In this document: positions 8,579-17,508 of the stretch, piece by piece | How the letters are laid out: the number at the start of each line of letters is the position of its first letter | Position numbering within the stretch: position 1 is the stretch's first letter | From: DATAEG01 sp963703085 | GTDB taxonomy: Bacteria > Actinomycetota > Actinomycetes > Mycobacteriales > Jatrophihabitantaceae | Direction: 5' to 3' | NCBI GenBank assembly: GCA_963703085.1 | Contig: OY969789.1 | Location: 2,232,001-2,296,000 of the forward strand | Length of the DNA: 64,000 bases | Translations under genes and position numbers: made by a program | The notes under the pieces: generated by a model | Databases searched by the model: none | What the model saw: only the letters and a program-made list of their open reading frames with translations | Told to the model about the DNA's origin: nothing

Positions 8579-9061
8579 ATGCATGCGCAACCGGTGAGCC
8601 TGCGGAAGATGACCCAGGCGGAGTACCAAGCTGCGACCGAGTTCCGTGAGTCCGAGTCGGTACGTGTGCTCAGCAAGCTCATTCCAGAAGAGCTGGCTCG
8701 AGAACGGGTCCGGCGCGGCACGGCGAAGTTCCTCCCCGACGGCCTCGACACGGCTGGCCACCATCTCCTCGCTGCGGAGAATGAAACCGGCGAGGTGGTG
8801 GGCAACGCCTGGGTCGGCCCGGATCCCAATCAGGTGTCAGGCTCCGCTACCTCCGCGTGGCTGTACGACATCAATGTCTTCGAACCATTTCGGCGCCGCG
8901 GCTACGGATCAGGCATCCTGGCGGCCGCTGAGCAGCTCATCGCTGCAGAGGGCAAGACGGCGCTCGCTTTGAATGTGGTCGGCGACAACCACGCAGCCAT
9001 CGAGCTGTACCGACAGAACGGTTACGACGTGTCGTCGATGTCCATGCGCAAGCGCCTGTAG
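8579..9061 (+). CDS. GNAT family N-acetyltransferase
   Basis: About 160 residues with the GNAT core: the strand and turn WLYDINVFEPFRRRGYGSGI hold the acetyl-CoA pyrophosphate loop (RRRGYGSG), and the C-terminal part ALNVVGDNHAAIELYRQNGY is the classical motif B region. The start is uncertain: ATG 8579 is used, GTG 8594 is possible, and the longer frame upstream overlaps the HTH gene. There is no strong ribosome binding site. The substrate is not predictable. The IS481 element begins about 25 bp after its stop. Confidence 0.8.
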   Translation: MHAQPVSLRKMTQAEYQAATEFRESESVRVLSKLIPEELARERVRRGTAKFLPDGLDTAGHHLLAAENETGEVVGNAWVGPDPNQVSGSATSAWLYDINVFEPFRRRGYGSGILAAAEQLIAAEGKTALALNVVGDNHAAIELYRQNGYDVSSMSMRKRL

Positions 9062-9103
9062 CGACAAATAACGCTGCGAGTGGGCCTGAACTACTTCGGT
9101 TGA

Positions 9104-9140
9104 TGGGTTACAGGGCTACCTCGGTTGTTCGGTGACACTC
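9104..9140. repeat. left terminal inverted repeat of the IS481 element
   Basis: A 37-bp segment beginning TGGGTTACAG and ending GGTGACACTC that pairs imperfectly with the right repeat. The transposase stop codon lies inside it. Confidence 0.65.
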
Positions 9141-10342
9141 GTATTGAGATTACGACCGGCGCCGGGGATTGAGGCCCGCTTCTTGCGGATTGTTCCTCGC
9201 TGGTGTCGCTGCTCGGTGCGCAGGAGACTGTCGCCGTCGTAGAACTGCATCAGCTGCTCGGTGACCCAGACGTCGATGTTGCGCCCAGCGGCGGCTTTGC
9301 CCAGACAGACCTGTTGCCAGTTGACACAGACCACGCCGAAGGCCGAGGCGCGGCGGGCGACCCAGTCCCCGTCGCCGCGTGCGGTGGCCGGACGCCGGCT
9401 CGTGCTGGAGGTCCGTAGCGCCGTGACCTCGGCTGGCTGCTGTTGGCAGAATCGTTGCGCCGGCGTGGCCATTTCCAGCGCCTGGTGTGGGCGGGCGGTG
9501 TTGTACTGCTCGACCCAGTCATCCAACTCGGCCTGAGCAGCGGCCAGGGACGCGAACACCCGGTCGGTGCGGAACTCGGTACGGATCGCTCGGTGGAACC
9601 GCTCGATCTTGCCGGTCGTCGTCGGGGAGCGCGGCTGGGTCAGGAGATGGTTTATACCGTTCTCCCGGCAGATCCGATCGAAGAGCACCTCGACCGGCGG
9701 CCGCCCGAAGCGACCAGTGAACACCTTTCCGTTGTCGGTCAAAATCGCCTCGGGCATCCCGTAGGCGCGTAGTGCCTTGGCCAGCCCGTCGCAGACCTTC
9801 TGCGAGGTTTCTCGGCTCATCAGATGCGCGCTGATGCAGAACCGGGAGTGGTCATCGACGCCGGAGAGCACCTTGGCCCGGGTCCCGTCAGCGAGCACGA
9901 ACCCGCCCACGACATCCATCTGCCACAACTCCATCGGCGTTCCCCGTTCCCACCGTTTCCACTTGCGGTCTCGAGGACGCCGCGCCGCCGGATCAACCAG
10001 ATTCAACCGGGCCAACGCCCGATACGCCGCCGACTCCGACACCACCAATCCTCGCCGCGTCAGCTCGAAGCTCAACCGCCGCGGCCCCCACGTGGGATGG
10101 CCCAGACGCAGCCGCACCAACACGACCTCGACGTTGGCCGCCATCTGATGCGGACACGACCGCGGTCGGTGCGACCTATCCGTCAGACCCTCAAGACCAC
10201 TGGCCTCATACCGGCCCAACCACTGGTGCACCGTCTTACGCGACACCCCGAACCGGGCCGCGACATCCGTCACCGTCTCACCGTCGGCGATCACTGCCCG
10301 CACGGCTTCATAGCGCTGCTCAGCCACAGACATCTCCCTCAT
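9116..10342 (-). CDS. IS481-family transposase
   Basis: About 408 residues. An N-terminal helix-turn-helix (VTDVAARFGVSRKTVHQWLGR) is followed by an HTH_32-like region (RLRLGHPTWGPRRLSFEL) and an rve integrase core with the DDE triad: Asp in LWQMDVVGGF, Asp in ILTDNGKVFTG and Glu in TTGKIERFHRAI. The characteristic YNTARPHQALEMATPAQRF follows. The C-terminal 100 residues are the beta-rich tail typical of actinobacterial IS481 proteins. The ATG at 10342 is chosen because it lies just inside the right inverted repeat; an upstream frame to 10405 would run through it. The gene looks intact, so the copy may be active. Confidence 0.9.
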   Translation of the reverse strand: MREMSVAEQRYEAVRAVIADGETVTDVAARFGVSRKTVHQWLGRYEASGLEGLTDRSHRPRSCPHQMAANVEVVLVRLRLGHPTWGPRRLSFELTRRGLVVSESAAYRALARLNLVDPAARRPRDRKWKRWERGTPMELWQMDVVGGFVLADGTRAKVLSGVDDHSRFCISAHLMSRETSQKVCDGLAKALRAYGMPEAILTDNGKVFTGRFGRPPVEVLFDRICRENGINHLLTQPRSPTTTGKIERFHRAIRTEFRTDRVFASLAAAQAELDDWVEQYNTARPHQALEMATPAQRFCQQQPAEVTALRTSSTSRRPATARGDGDWVARRASAFGVVCVNWQQVCLGKAAAGRNIDVWVTEQLMQFYDGDSLLRTEQRHQRGTIRKKRASIPGAGRNLNTSVTEQPR

Positions 10343-10347
10343 AACGG

Positions 10348-10382
10348 GAGTGTCACCAATCAACCGAAGTAGGCGTAACCCA
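10348..10382. repeat. right terminal inverted repeat of the IS481 element
   Basis: A 35-bp segment beginning GAGTGTCACC and ending GCGTAACCCA, the imperfect reverse complement of 9104-9140. Further copies of the CATCA-CCGAA unit continue outward to about 10440. Confidence 0.65.
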
Positions 10383-10454
10383 TCAACCGAAACACTGTTA
10401 CCCATCAGCCGAAGGCCAGATGGGAAACATCAACCGAAGCAATACAGGTCAGAG

Positions 10455-10527
10455 TGGGCCCCGCGGGGCTCGAACCCGCAACCTACGGATTAAAAGTCCG
10501 CAGCTCTGCCAATTGAGCTAGAGGCCC
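10455..10527 (-). tRNA. tRNA-Lys (anticodon TTT)
   Basis: The minus strand folds into a 73-nt cloverleaf. The acceptor stem is GGGCCTC with GGGGCCC and discriminator A. The D arm is AGCTC...GAGC. The anticodon stem is GCGGA/TCCGT around the loop CTTTTAA (anticodon TTT). The T arm is GCGGG TTCGAGC CCCGC. The 3' CCA is not encoded. The IS481 element lies immediately past its 3' end. Confidence 0.95.
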
Positions 10528-10620
10528 TGGCGAACAATCGGCCGGCAGCACGATGGTCCCAGCCCGATGGTTCGACAGCACAGTCTCTCAGATCCGGCGG
10601 TGCACTTTGTCGCGTGGAGG

Positions 10621-12156
10621 TCAGTACGGGATCGTCAGGTCGGAGACGATCGGGTTGTGATCGGAGGGGATGACCCCGACCAGCCGGCCTTTGGACAGGT
10701 TGATCAGGAGCTTCCAGGTCCGCACACCGACGCCTGGGCCGGCGAAGACATGGTCAATGCTGTTGAAGCCACGGGGCGGCCTGCGCAGGTATTGGTTGGC
10801 GCTGTTGTACTGCCGGTTCACCAGCGCGGTCGCCGCCTGCAGGGCGTCCGCGACGTGCGCGGCGCGCATCGCCCGACCCGGTCCGTCGTACTGGTGCGTC
10901 GGACTCAGGTACGAGTTGAAGTCGCCGGCATACACGATCGGCAGGTGACCGGCGGCCGCGGCATAGGCGGTCGCTTGGGAGATCAGCGAACGGGCCTCGG
11001 ACTCACGCACTTTGTCGTACGACAGTCCGGCGCCGACGAGCAGGTGCGCCGCGACGAAGAGGAACTTCGCCCCGGTGACCCTGTTCTGTAGCACCTGGTA
11101 AGCAGCAGCGGGCGTGCCGATGAACCAATGCCCGCCGGCTCCGACTGCCCGGTAGATGTGGTCGTTGTAGATGATGTAGTTCCCGGTTCGCTGGTAGCCG
11201 TGCTGGGTCGGCGGAGTCTCGGTGGACGCGAGGCTCCAACTGGAACCGAGCGCCGCAGTGAGAGTGTCGACCTGGCGCTTGCCGCCGTACCCCTGGACGC
11301 GGCCCACCCAACCGCCGCCTTCCTGGATGCTGATCACGTCCGGGTTGCCCTGCCGGATGAGCTTGACGACCCCGGCCTGCCGCTGGGGCGCCCAGGGCGC
11401 AACGACAGTTCCGTTCACCTTCGTCCCGTCGACGACGTCGGTGAGCACGTTGTAGGTCATCACCCGAAGCGCCTGCTGGCGCGGAACGATGATCGCCGAT
11501 ACCTCGGCGGAGTACGGCGATACCCGGTTGGTATTGATCCCTTGCACGCGGAAGTAGAACCTCCGGCCCGGGGTCAGTCCATACGGCGTGAATTGGGTGT
11601 TGTTGCCGCGGATCGGGTACACGTGCTGGTTCTGTCGCAGCGCGGGATCGGTAGCAGCGACGATGCTGAATGCGGTGATCGGAACACTGGCCCAGGTGAG
11701 ATACATGCCAACAGGACTGTTGACCACCCGGATGTTCGTCGGCGCGGACGGCCGCAGTGACACAGACAGGATGTTGCCGAAGCGGACCTTCGCGCCGTTC
11801 ACGGCCTCGAACCGGTAGTACCACACTGCCGTGGAGTAGCTCAGTCCGCGGATCGACACCTGAGGCGCCGACGCGCTTGCCACCTTGCGGGTCTTCCGCG
11901 CCTTGCTGAGGTTGACCGCGTACACGTCGCTCTTGACTGTCGATGCGAACAGCCGATAGCTGCGCGCGCCGGCAACGCGGTGCGCGACGACAGTGAAGGC
12001 TGTGCCGCTCACCGAACTCACGTGGACGCCGGTCGGCACGGCAAGCGTGGCTGCGCTGGCCGGCGTCACGCCAGAGAGAAGCAAGCACGTGGCTGTGGCA
12101 AGCACAAAGATGGCGCGACCCGGAGCACGGTGCAGCGCTGATAGGGGGAAGGACAC
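10621..12156 (-). CDS. secreted FN3-domain endonuclease/exonuclease/phosphatase
   Basis: A 511-residue protein with a GTG start and AAGGAG 8 nt upstream. A signal peptide (AIFVLATATCLLLSGVTPASA) is followed by two fibronectin-III-like modules (about residues 40-130 and 135-225). The C-terminal EEP domain carries catalytic-type motifs MTYNVLTD, DVISIQEGG, IVYAGDFNSYLS and VIPSDHNPIV. The fold is that of DNase I, sphingomyelinases and inositol phosphatases; here it is exported and probably acts on extracellular nucleic acid or a phospholipid. It lies on the far side of tRNA-Lys from the other secreted phosphodiesterase in the window. Confidence 0.82.
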   Translation of the reverse strand: MSFPLSALHRAPGRAIFVLATATCLLLSGVTPASAATLAVPTGVHVSSVSGTAFTVVAHRVAGARSYRLFASTVKSDVYAVNLSKARKTRKVASASAPQVSIRGLSYSTAVWYYRFEAVNGAKVRFGNILSVSLRPSAPTNIRVVNSPVGMYLTWASVPITAFSIVAATDPALRQNQHVYPIRGNNTQFTPYGLTPGRRFYFRVQGINTNRVSPYSAEVSAIIVPRQQALRVMTYNVLTDVVDGTKVNGTVVAPWAPQRQAGVVKLIRQGNPDVISIQEGGGWVGRVQGYGGKRQVDTLTAALGSSWSLASTETPPTQHGYQRTGNYIIYNDHIYRAVGAGGHWFIGTPAAAYQVLQNRVTGAKFLFVAAHLLVGAGLSYDKVRESEARSLISQATAYAAAAGHLPIVYAGDFNSYLSPTHQYDGPGRAMRAAHVADALQAATALVNRQYNSANQYLRRPPRGFNSIDHVFAGPGVGVRTWKLLINLSKGRLVGVIPSDHNPIVSDLTIPY

Positions 12157-12340
12157 GGGGGCGCTCCTTGATGGGCCTGCGCGTTGCGCCGACGGATACG
12201 GTTCCCCGTCCGGGCTGCCTGCGACAACTCCGGTGATGATGGCGAGGTGAGCAGGGCTGCCGGTCTGGCGAAAGTGTGACACTTCTGCGACCGTTGTGCT
12301 ATTCGCAACCGAGCTGGGCTGTGGCGACCGGCAGCAGCGG

Positions 12341-13618
12341 CTAGGTCGACGAAGCCACCGGACCGCCCGCGCCGGCCATTGTCTCCTCGGTGCCGAATCT
12401 GACGCCGCGCGCCTCCCGGCCGATGGCGCTGAGCACGATCACCGCCACGAACACCGGGACGATCGTCCAGCTGAGTGCGAACGTGTAGCTGTGTGAAGCG
12501 GCGAGCCGTTCCTGGATCGGCAGGTTGAACGCGGCCAGGCAGTTGCCGAGCTGATATGTCACGCCTGGATAGAAACCGCGGATCTCGTCCGGACTCAGTT
12601 CGCTCAAGTGCGCAGGGATGACGCCCCACGCGCCCTGCACGAAGAACTGCATCAGGAACGAGCCGAGACACACCAGCCCGATGGCGTGCGACGCGGCAAA
12701 GATCGGCACCACCGGTAGTCCGAGCGCCGCGGAGAGGATGATTGTTCGGCGCCGGCCGAACCGTTCGGAAGCGGCGCCGAGCAGAGTCCCGCCCAGCATC
12801 GCGCCGACGTTGTAGAGAATCGCGATGTACAGCGCGGTATTCGGCGAGAAGTCCAAGCCCTTCTTGAGGAAGGTCGGGTAGATGTCCTGGGTGCCATGAC
12901 TCATCCAGTTGAACGCGGTCATCAACAACACGAGGTAGACGAACCTGCGCAGGATGGCCGGTTGCTTGAGGATCTCGGCCGGTTTCCGCGAGGTGAGTTT
13001 GACTCGTTCCCAGACCTCCGACTCGGTGAGCCGGGCGCGCAGCGCGAGGCTGATGAGTGCGGGCAACAGGCTGAATGCGAAGAGCCCGCGCCACCCCCAG
13101 CTCGTCAAGTTGGTGACACCCAGGTAGCTGACCGCCGCGAGCATGTAGCCGAGCGAGTATCCCTGCTGCAGCACGCCGGAGAAGAAGCCGCGGCGCTCGG
13201 TCGGGATCCGTTCCATCGCCAACGCTGCGCCCAGCCCCCATTCGCCACCCATCCCGATGCCATAGAGCAGACGCAAGATGAGCAGGACGCTGTAGTTGGG
13301 TGCGAACGCGCAGGCGAACCCCACGATGGAGTAGAAGCCCACGTCCACGAGCAACGGAATCCGGCGACCGGAGCGGTCCGCCCACAGGCCGAAGATCACG
13401 GCGCCGACCGGACGCATGATCAACGTGACGGTGGTGAGGAATGCCATCCGCTCCAGCGAGACGCCGAAGTCCTTGGCGATGTCGGCATAGACGAGGACCA
13501 CCAGGAAGTAGTCGTACGCGTCCATCGTCCAACCGAGGAAGGCAGCGGTGAACGCAGCGCGCTGCTCACCGGTCAACGGTTGCCGATGCCGGTCCGAACG
13601 CGGCGAAGAAACGGTCAT
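12341..13618 (-). CDS. MFS transporter, metabolite:H+ symporter type
   Basis: A 425-residue protein with 12 predicted membrane segments. The family motif between TM2 and TM3 is FGLWADRSGRRIPLL, and GIGMGGEWGLGAALAMERIP is characteristic of the sialate/lactate/aromatic-acid symporter branch (NanT, ShiA/MHS-like). The second-half motif ASERFGRRRTI is also present. It is an inner-membrane uptake carrier, probably for an organic acid or sugar acid. It is monocistronic by context, and no catabolic genes adjoin it to indicate the substrate. Confidence 0.85.
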   Translation of the reverse strand: MTVSSPRSDRHRQPLTGEQRAAFTAAFLGWTMDAYDYFLVVLVYADIAKDFGVSLERMAFLTTVTLIMRPVGAVIFGLWADRSGRRIPLLVDVGFYSIVGFACAFAPNYSVLLILRLLYGIGMGGEWGLGAALAMERIPTERRGFFSGVLQQGYSLGYMLAAVSYLGVTNLTSWGWRGLFAFSLLPALISLALRARLTESEVWERVKLTSRKPAEILKQPAILRRFVYLVLLMTAFNWMSHGTQDIYPTFLKKGLDFSPNTALYIAILYNVGAMLGGTLLGAASERFGRRRTIILSAALGLPVVPIFAASHAIGLVCLGSFLMQFFVQGAWGVIPAHLSELSPDEIRGFYPGVTYQLGNCLAAFNLPIQERLAASHSYTFALSWTIVPVFVAVIVLSAIGREARGVRFGTEETMAGAGGPVASST

Positions 13619-13721
13619 GCTTCCTCCGAACGAGTCGGCGCCGGTCGGGGGGATTCTCGGCCAGCATGTCCGCCGTACAACTTATCCCTGCCTGCCGCAG
13701 CCGTCACCTGCTCAGCCGAGG

Positions 13722-15096
13722 TCAGAAGGGTGGCGGGTCCGGGTCGTCGGTGGACTCGGCCGGGCCGGCAGGCCGGGTCGGCTCGGGCTCGACGGTGGTC
13801 GGTAGGGGTGGGGGTTCGGTGCGGTAGGTGTGGCCGGTGGGGCTGGTCCAGAGGGTGGATCCGTCGGGTTGTCGTTGGGGTTGCCAGTGGGTGAGGTGTT
13901 TGCAGCGGTGATGCCGCCGGCATAAGGGGTGCAGGTTGCCTGGGCAGGTGGCTCCGCCGTCGCTGGCCGCCTTCAGGTGGTCCAGGTCGCAGGCGACGGC
14001 GGGGCGGGTGCAGGAGGCGAAGGTGCAGGTTTGGTCGCGGGCGATGATGAACGCCGCCAACCGGGCCGGCGGCCGATACGTCCTACTGCCGTAGTCCAGC
14101 AGCCGGCCGTGGTCGTCGGTGAGCAACCGCCGCCAGGTGCCGGTGTCATCTTTCGCGATGCGCCGGGCCATGGCCGCGGGGATCGGGCCGTACCCGGCCA
14201 ACTCACCCGGCTGCTCATCCAACCCCAACAAGGTGGAGGCGGCGACGGTGAGTTGCACCGCCGGCCGCGCCCCATGCCGACGCGTCAGGGCGGGGTCGGC
14301 CAGGGCGGAGTCGGCCAGGGTGACCAGCGCATCCGCGCGACGCTGATCCGCCGACCGGCTATCCCCGCCGTTGCCGAAGATGGTTTCTGCAGGCGATCGC
14401 GTCGATCGCGGTCATCACCGTGGCCGCGCCGTCCGCCGGGAGGTAGGCCCACAGCTGCGCCATGCCGTGCAGGTCGGGGGTGAGCACCACCCGCCGCTGC
14501 TCCACCGCATCGGCATGCCGCTCCTGCCTCACCCTTGCGGATCCAGCAGCAGCACCGCCCGCGTCGACCGAGGCCCGGAACTGGCTGACCGTCTGCTCCG
14601 CGCCCCGGTCGAGTACTCGTTCCTCGACAGCGCGGGCGATGTCGGGGTCGAGGCCCATCACGGCGGAGGCGAGTAGCTCGGCGTGCCGGGCGGTGATGTC
14701 CCCGGCCCGCAACGCCGCCAGCGTGGCTTCCGCAGCGTGGTGGTGAGCAGCTCCGCGCGGTGCACATGGGTGGCGGCGGTGGCCGGGGCGATGCGCAGCA
14801 CCGCGGCGATCTCCTGGACCGACCACTTCTCGTTGCTCGGGTCGTCCCGAGAGATCGCCGCGAGTAGTTCGATCTGCCGGGCCGCGTCGAACCCGGCCTG
14901 CCGGCGCAGCACCACCAGCAGATCGACTCGACCGATATCCGACAGACTCGAGAGTTTCGCGAACTGGGCGGCGTGCACCGAATCCGGGCGTCGGCGCCAG
15001 CTCGGCGAGGGCGGCGATGGAGTCGTCGGGCAGGGTCAGCACATCGATCGGCGACGGCACATACCCCTCGCTATCGCCGTGCTCCCCGTTGTGCAT
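13722..15096 (-). pseudogene. DUF222 / HNH endonuclease (13E12-type) with three frame breaks
   Basis: Joining four segments gives one protein of about 457 residues typical of the actinobacterial DUF222-HNH (13E12 repeat) family. The N-terminal part contains ALAELAPTP, DSVHAAQFAKLSSLSDIGRV and LAALRAGDITARHAELLASA. The middle has VVLTPDLHGMAQLWAYLPAD. The C-terminal HNH centre has CDLDHLKAASDGGATCPGNL and LHPLCRRHHRCKH. Frame changes are needed near 14990 (one extra base), near 14734 (one base missing; an added C restores TTLPEATLAALRAG) and near 14391 (one extra T; removal restores AIDAIAAETIFGNGG). There are no other defects. It is either decaying or mis-sequenced. Confidence 0.8.
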
Positions 15097-15331
15097 GACC
15101 CAATTCTAGGTCGAGGCACCGACAATTTCGGGCTATCCACAGACCCAATCCGAAAGAGTTTTCCCTTACCGCATAAGGCAAAACGCCCAGCTACGCAACG
15201 CAACAGATGACCGCAGGACCGAAGCGAAACCGCACCCGACGACGAAAACCAGAAGCCCACGCACCCCGTCGCTGCCGCAGTAAACCGAACCGCGCTGGAA
15301 CCGCAACCCGACAACGCAATCCAGCAGAACG

Positions 15332-15943
15332 TCACCCGGTTCGAGTGACTCGCACCAGCACGTCACGCGCCGGCCGCGGCGCATCAGCCACCGGACGCAG
15401 CACGACGCCGGCTTCGTCCACGCGCAGCGGTACCGTCTCGGCCAGATCGGTGAGCACGTCGTCGGCGGTGAAGAGGACCGAGGGATCCTGCGGCCCGCCT
15501 GCCCCTTCGGCGATGTTGGACGAGTCGTGCGCCACCACCAGCAGCGTGCCGCCGACAGTGAGAGCATCTGCTGCCGCCTGGTGAGCACCTCGCCGCGAGG
15601 GCATTGGCAGCTGCAGATATGCGATCACCACCAGGTCGAACGCGCCGCCGAGGATCGGCTGGGAGACGGCGTCCGATACCCGCCAGTCGATGGGGATCGA
15701 GCCCGTGCCGTGGGCAGCCTCCAACGCCCGGCCCTTCTCGATCGCCACGGCGGAGAAATCTGCGGCCACGACGTCCCAGCCCAGTCCGGCCAGCCAAAGG
15801 GCGTTGCGGCCCTCACCACAAGCCAGGTCGAGGGCCCGACCCGGAGGCAACGACTCGCACCGTTCCCGCACCCATCTGTTCGGCTCCGCGGACCACACCA
15901 GTCCGGTTGCCGCATACCGCTCGTCCCACGACTGCGCGTCCAC
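15332..15943 (-). CDS. class I SAM-dependent methyltransferase
   Basis: A 203-residue protein starting at GTG 15943, which has GGAGG just upstream; the longer open frame would overlap the divergent gene. It begins SWDERYAATGLVWSAEPN. The family motifs are ALDLACGEGRNALWLA (motif I), VAADFSAVAIEKG (post-I) and AFDLVVIAYLQLP (motif II). This is the Methyltransf_25 / tellurite-resistance TehB-like or thiopurine-type group; the substrate is not inferable. The start is only 28 bp from the divergent metallophosphoesterase start, so the two promoters overlap. Confidence 0.85.
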   Translation of the reverse strand: MDAQSWDERYAATGLVWSAEPNRWVRERCESLPPGRALDLACGEGRNALWLAGLGWDVVAADFSAVAIEKGRALEAAHGTGSIPIDWRVSDAVSQPILGGAFDLVVIAYLQLPMPSRRGAHQAAADALTVGGTLLVVAHDSSNIAEGAGGPQDPSVLFTADDVLTDLAETVPLRVDEAGVVLRPVADAPRPARDVLVRVTRTG

Positions 15944-15971
15944 GATCCCTCCGCAGGCAGAATGGATAGTT

Positions 15972-17504
15972 GTGACCACCGAACCGACCGCTGCCGACCG
16001 GTTCAGACTGCTCAGGTCAGGGTCGCATGCCCGCCTCATCAGGGCATGGCGGTGGCAGGCGAAGCGGCGGATCGGGTATCGCGCGGCGGTGTGCTTGACC
16101 GCCATCGCGGGCGGGTTGATCGCGATCACGCTGTGGGGCAGCGTGCACTCGAATGTCGGGCCGGTGCGGGCGAGTTTCACGTTGCAACCACGGCTGCACG
16201 GCGGCACCGAGATCGACATCCCGCCACTGGGACGTCTCTACATGGACAGTCACTCCGCGCCGGTGCATCTGAAGGCGACGGTCACCGGTGTCGATCTCGC
16301 TGCCGCGGAGCGTGCCTTGCACGGCCAGCTCACCACTGATCAGATCGAGGCTCAGGTCACCAGCGACGTCAAGCACGCGCTCATCGTCCTGGTCGTGAAG
16401 GCGATCCTGCTCGGCATTCTCGGCGGTGCCGGTGCGGTGCTCATCGTGTTCCGAAGACCCCGTGCTGCCGTGCTCGGGGTGGGCACCATGGTGGCGGCCC
16501 TGGTGGTCACCGGCGCGGTCGGGGTTGTCACGTTCCGGTCCGAGGCGTTTGCCCAGCCTCGGTTCTCCGGCGTGCTGAGTTCGGCGCCGACGTTGATCGG
16601 CAGCGTCGAGGACATTCCTGCCAAGTTCGATACCTATCGACGTGAGCTGGCCAAGATCGTCACCAACATCACCAAGCTGTATGACGCGACGACGACACTG
16701 CCCGGATCGATTTCGCCGGATGCCATCCCGGTGCTGTTCGTCTCCGACATCCACGACAACCCGGAGGCGTTCACGGTGATGCAGTCCATCGTGGCGCAGT
16801 TCGGCGCGCAGGCGGTCGTTGACACCGGAGACATCAGCGACCACGGGACCGCCGCAGAGAACAAGTTGTACGACCCGGTCGCCGATCTGCAGATTCCCTA
16901 CATCTATGTGCGCGGCAACCATGATTCGAGTACCACGCAGGCGTACCTGCAGAAGCTGCCGAACGTGCACGTGCTCGACAACGGCAAGGTCGAAGAGATC
17001 GCCGGAATTCGCTGGGCCGGCATCGGCGATCCCAACTTCACCCCGGACCAGAGCGTGGACTACGGCCACGGTGGCGACGCCAGGCTCACCGCCGCCGGTG
17101 CGCAACTGGCGACCGCGATCGATTCGGCGACGCCGAAGGTGGACGTGGCGCTGGTGCATGAACCGCCGATGGCCAAACCACTGGACGGCCACGTGCCGTT
17201 GATCCTCGACGGGCACGTCCACCATCGCGATCACTCCGCGACCGCCGACACGATCACCTTGACGCAGGGCAGCTCGGGTGGCGCCGGCTTGCGCAATCTC
17301 GAGGGTGATGAGCCGTTGCCGCTGGAGATGTCGGTGCTCTACTTCGATCCGGTGGCACATACGTTGCTGGCCGCCGATGAGATCACGCTCAGCGGGTTAG
17401 GCCTGGAATCGGTGCAGATCCAACGCCATCGCGCGTCCTACTACCAGCAGGACGGCAAGCAGGAATCACCCACGCCGAGCAGCCCAGGAATCTCGCCGAG
17501 CTGA
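15972..17504 (+). CDS. membrane-anchored metallophosphoesterase
   Basis: A 510-residue protein from GTG 15972. An N-terminal segment (AVCLTAIAGGLIAITLW) is followed by an extracytoplasmic stretch of about 110 residues and two more helices (IVLVVKAILLGILGG; MVAALVVTGAVGVV). A calcineurin-like domain then fills the C-terminal half, with metal motifs VLFVSDIHDN, VVDTGDISDHG, VRGNHDS, VHEPP and LDGHVHHRDH. All ligand positions of the five-motif family are present, so it should be active, with the catalytic domain probably outside the membrane. The physiological substrate is unknown. Confidence 0.88.
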   Translation: MTTEPTAADRFRLLRSGSHARLIRAWRWQAKRRIGYRAAVCLTAIAGGLIAITLWGSVHSNVGPVRASFTLQPRLHGGTEIDIPPLGRLYMDSHSAPVHLKATVTGVDLAAAERALHGQLTTDQIEAQVTSDVKHALIVLVVKAILLGILGGAGAVLIVFRRPRAAVLGVGTMVAALVVTGAVGVVTFRSEAFAQPRFSGVLSSAPTLIGSVEDIPAKFDTYRRELAKIVTNITKLYDATTTLPGSISPDAIPVLFVSDIHDNPEAFTVMQSIVAQFGAQAVVDTGDISDHGTAAENKLYDPVADLQIPYIYVRGNHDSSTTQAYLQKLPNVHVLDNGKVEEIAGIRWAGIGDPNFTPDQSVDYGHGGDARLTAAGAQLATAIDSATPKVDVALVHEPPMAKPLDGHVPLILDGHVHHRDHSATADTITLTQGSSGGAGLRNLEGDEPLPLEMSVLYFDPVAHTLLAADEITLSGLGLESVQIQRHRASYYQQDGKQESPTPSSPGISPS

Positions 17505-17508
17505 CCGG

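Larger units (their letters stand above)
9087..10451. mobile_element. IS481-family insertion sequence
   Basis: One transposase gene is enclosed by related inverted ends. TTCGGTTGATGGGTTAC at 9095-9111 recurs inverted at 10375-10391. The longer imperfect pair 9104-9140 and 10348-10382 shares TGGGTTAC and GGTGACACTC at its edges. The right side carries four copies of an (A/C)ATCA(A/G)CCGAA unit between 10358 and 10440. The 9-mer GAGTGGGCC occurs just outside both ends (9078-9086 and 10452-10460) and may be a target-site duplication. If so, the element spans 9087-10451 and was inserted next to the 3' end of tRNA-Lys. Exact tips are uncertain. Confidence 0.72.

Noticed and set aside
16017..17360. 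447-codon minus-strand open frame opposite the metallophosphoesterase
   Set aside because: Shadow; His- and Arg-rich without recognisable motifs.
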